In this document: in pieces, positions 33,501-34,690 of the stretch
Position numbering within the stretch: the first letter of the stretch is position 1
How the letters are laid out: each line of letters starts with the position of its first letter
From: Acanthaster planci
Taxonomy: Eukaryota > Echinodermata > Asteroidea > Valvatida > Acanthasteridae
Direction: 5' to 3'
Assembly: GCF_001949145.1 (NCBI RefSeq)
Contig: NW_019091540.1
Location: forward strand, 75,404-110,093
DNA: 34,690 bases
The notes under the pieces: model-generated
Database searches by the model: none
Seen by the model: only the letters and a program-made list of their open reading frames with translations
Told to the model about the DNA's origin: nothing
Translations under genes and position numbers: made by a program

Positions 33501-33931
33501 CGAACGTTCCTGTGAAAAAAGGCTTTATGAGTTTTTGTCATTTTGTGTAGAAAGCTTCTACAAATTTCGCGAATAGTTTATCTAAATGTGAACATATTGG
33601 TGTAAAAATGTGAGGAAAATGTCCTACTAAAAGAAGCATGGCTGTCACATCGAATAGCTGTACCGAGGCAGATGGTTTAGCCATAAAGGACACACGTTGA
33701 GAAAGGACGCAGAGCCTAGTCTCTTTCTGGGCTGAAAAGGCTCATCTTTTACCAAGAACAAGCACGGAGTCTCTGAAAAAGGGGAACAACTTAATGAACA
33801 TGGATTACTAACCTGCATTACGGCCCGTTGGAATAGGCCCTTGGTGCGTTCCGATAATATGTGAAAACTGACGCTAACAGAACCCGAACTTTCACCGAAG
33901 ATGGTGATGCGATTGCTGTCCCCGCCAAAAG
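30431..33931 (-). CDS. Esterase B: tandem paralogue of esterase A, 5' exons beyond right edge
   Basis: Six exons are visible: 33813-33931, 32846-33013, 32182-32416 (or -32449), 31186-31561, 30732-30904 and 30431-30546, joining in frame to about 394-405 C-terminal residues. It is the same type-B carboxylesterase family as its neighbour. The nucleophile is in FGESSGS, the acid in TTKDEG and the base in SAHADD. Cysteines occur in GCSTSESQALVDC, FACPTD and SDQCYFW. It ends in a WAT-like helix on its own exon. The first visible exon starts two bases into a codon, and no upstream family exon is found between 33932 and the right edge, so the signal peptide and oxyanion-hole exons should be further right. 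Same strand and exon phases as esterase A imply tandem duplication. No internal stop or frameshift is seen; substrate unknown. Confidence 0.92.
30732..30904 (-). CDS. Esterase B penultimate exon
   Basis: 57 codons: MPGTVTSGSTQRDFWPRF, FTVPELAYKEL and DQCYFWNTYVPQL, the end of the catalytic domain. The acceptor is AAACAG and the donor G/GTAATA. The split Ala codon to the last exon matches esterase A. Confidence 0.93.
31186..31561 (-). CDS. Esterase B catalytic-His exon
   Basis: 124 codons from GNNQQLQDAIRMKYIDW to NFWTKFAKT. Includes FACPTDLVAR and GSAHADDILFVFGYPF with the catalytic His, and a glycosylation sequon NFT. The donor is GG/GTGAGT. In esterase A this segment is fused with the preceding exon. 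Confidence 0.94.
31786..32040. repeat. Probable dispersed repeat with poly-G/poly-C blocks
   Basis: Begins GTTGCCAGGATTTTTTCC with a GGGGGGCAAA block. Closes with GGGGGGGGCAAATCCCCTC and a C-rich end. It includes short direct repeats (TTTACTTTCTATT) near 31950-31972. It lies in the intron of esterase B that esterase A lacks. Resembles a degraded non-autonomous element; borders approximate. Confidence 0.35.
32182..32416 (-). CDS. Esterase B acid-residue exon (5' border uncertain)
   Basis: Encodes VVDGTFLVDTPANLY, LLLGTTKDEGTIG (catalytic Glu) and DEILAGAYFP, ending at a strong CCAG/GTGAGA donor. Two acceptors keep the frame: TGCCAG (start 32416) or the upstream TTTGTAG (start 32449). The longer form adds 11 residues including RFSFV. 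Neither matches esterase A's spacing exactly. The ORF reads past the chosen donor to a stop, but only this donor fits the next exon's phase. Confidence 0.82.
32846..33013 (-). CDS. Esterase B exon with small disulfide loop
   Basis: 56 codons from SATMFTPWAY to ALYVASAE, containing the Cys-loop VGCSTSESQALVDC. The acceptor is AATTTCAG and the donor GAG/GTAAAC. Matches exon 5 of esterase A in position and phase. Confidence 0.92.
33813..33931 (-). CDS. Esterase B nucleophile-elbow exon
   Basis: Encodes FGGDSNRITIFGESSGSVSV and continues to LFQRAVMQ. The catalytic Ser is in G-E-S-S-G and keeps the Glu before it that esterase A has lost. The acceptor is GGTTAG and the donor CAG/GTTAGT. Confidence 0.94.
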
Positions 33932-34510
33932 CTAACCGACAGAGAAAAGATTGAAAATGGTTAGGCCTGTTGAAAACTTCGCTCACTATTTCATCGCTCC
34001 ACCACATCGTTGGTTCATTTTTAAGCAGATTTTTTTGCCCCCAAACCAAAAGGGCCGCTTTACTATCAATTGTTTCGAAGCATTTCCATTTTTCGTTTCA
34101 TGATTTCAAAGGGTATTTAACTGCTCCTGTGGATTTTCATGCTGATGAGATATCCATATTCATGAGCAAAACTCTGATATTGTCTCAGGAAGAATCTTCT
34201 CACTGTTATTGTAATTTTTGCGTAAAAATCCTGCATTTTGAAGATTTTGCTGGACACAGTTTTCTCTTCTTTGCTGATCTGTTGCTGTTTGTGTGCATAT
34301 CAATTCCTTTCTCAGAAATGTTTTCAGTAAGTAACTTCTGGGTTCACAGTTTGAACAGAAAACCCATGCACTGAACTCCCTTGAAGACTCAACAGCATCA
34401 GCGTCCTCAGATGTCCTGGAAAGCATGGACAACTTTCATTGTTTAATACAGCTACGACTAACCCTCACTCAAACAGAAACTCCATTCTAAAAATACAGTA
34501 ATAACTACAA

Positions 34511-34690
34511 ATAACCCTAACCCTAACCCCGTAACCGTAACCCTAACCCCGTAACCCTAACCCTAACCCCGTAACCCTAACCCCGTAACTCCAACCCAAA
34601 CCCCATAACCCTAACCCCGTAACTAACCCCGTAACCGTAACCCTAACCCCGTAACCCTAACCCTAGCCCCGTAACCCTAACCCTAACCCC
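34511..34690. repeat. Telomere-like degenerate array (CCCTAA / CCCCGTAA units)
   Basis: About 180 bases to the right edge are built from CCCTAA, CCCCGTAA and CCGTAA units in mixed order, with a few degraded units. On the other strand this is TTAGGG plus TTACGGGG. The array continues beyond the window. It lies upstream of the visible esterase B exons, probably inside one of its introns. Confidence 0.92.

Larger units (their letters stand above)
31562..34510 (-). other. Esterase B introns and right flank
   Basis: Introns are 31562-32181 (with the poly-G/poly-C repeat), about 32417-32845, 33014-33812, and 33932 to the telomere-like array. No further esterase exon is detected in the last of these, and nothing else is recognised. 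Confidence 0.6.

Noticed and set aside
34511-34690. True chromosome end
   Set aside because: The C-rich strand is in the wrong orientation for a right-hand terminus, and a gene fragment whose 5' exons are missing points to sequence continuing to the right.

Overview
The window is animal nuclear DNA. It holds short exons with consensus GT/AG borders, long introns, low gene density, and no bacterial-type operons or rRNA/tRNA clusters. The proteins are metazoan in type. Short palindromes (ACATGT/TACATGTA runs and TACCGGTA) are very frequent, and TTAGGG-type repeats occur at the right edge. This fits a marine invertebrate, most plausibly a deuterostome (cephalochordate, hemichordate or echinoderm). 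That assignment is inference; the species cannot be fixed from the sequence alone.

All three genes found lie on the minus strand. (1) Positions 969-15019 hold a SELENBP1 orthologue (selenium-binding protein 1 / methanethiol oxidase). Eight exons are visible, giving about 351 N-terminal residues of a protein usually near 470; the C-terminal exons lie off the left edge. Cys57 and the Cys80-X-X-Cys83 pair fall at exactly the numbering of the human protein. (2) Positions 20029-27988 hold a complete eight-exon secreted alpha/beta-hydrolase of the carboxylesterase/cholinesterase family (593 residues, 'esterase A'). (3) From 30431 to beyond the right edge lies a tandem paralogue ('esterase B'), of which six 3' exons are visible and the 5' exons are missing.

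Both esterases keep the Ser-Glu-His triad and the cysteines of the family disulfides seen in this window. Each ends in a separate last exon encoding a Trp-rich amphiphilic helix that resembles the tetramerisation (WAT, 'T') tail of acetyl- and butyrylcholinesterase. Esterase A, however, lacks the long Cys-loop that carries the choline-binding Trp in true cholinesterases. So these look like non-cholinergic esterases with a cholinesterase-style assembly tail. This is the most interesting biology in the window.

The rest is introns and intergenic DNA. It carries several small inverted-repeat (MITE-like) elements at 741-958, 12450-12606, 19618-19795 and 24195-24509. The first sits a few bases from a SELENBP1 splice donor. 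There are also dense palindromic motifs and a degenerate telomere-like array at 34511-34690, in the orientation opposite to a chromosome right end. I see no virus, toxin gene, CRISPR array or new multi-gene system.
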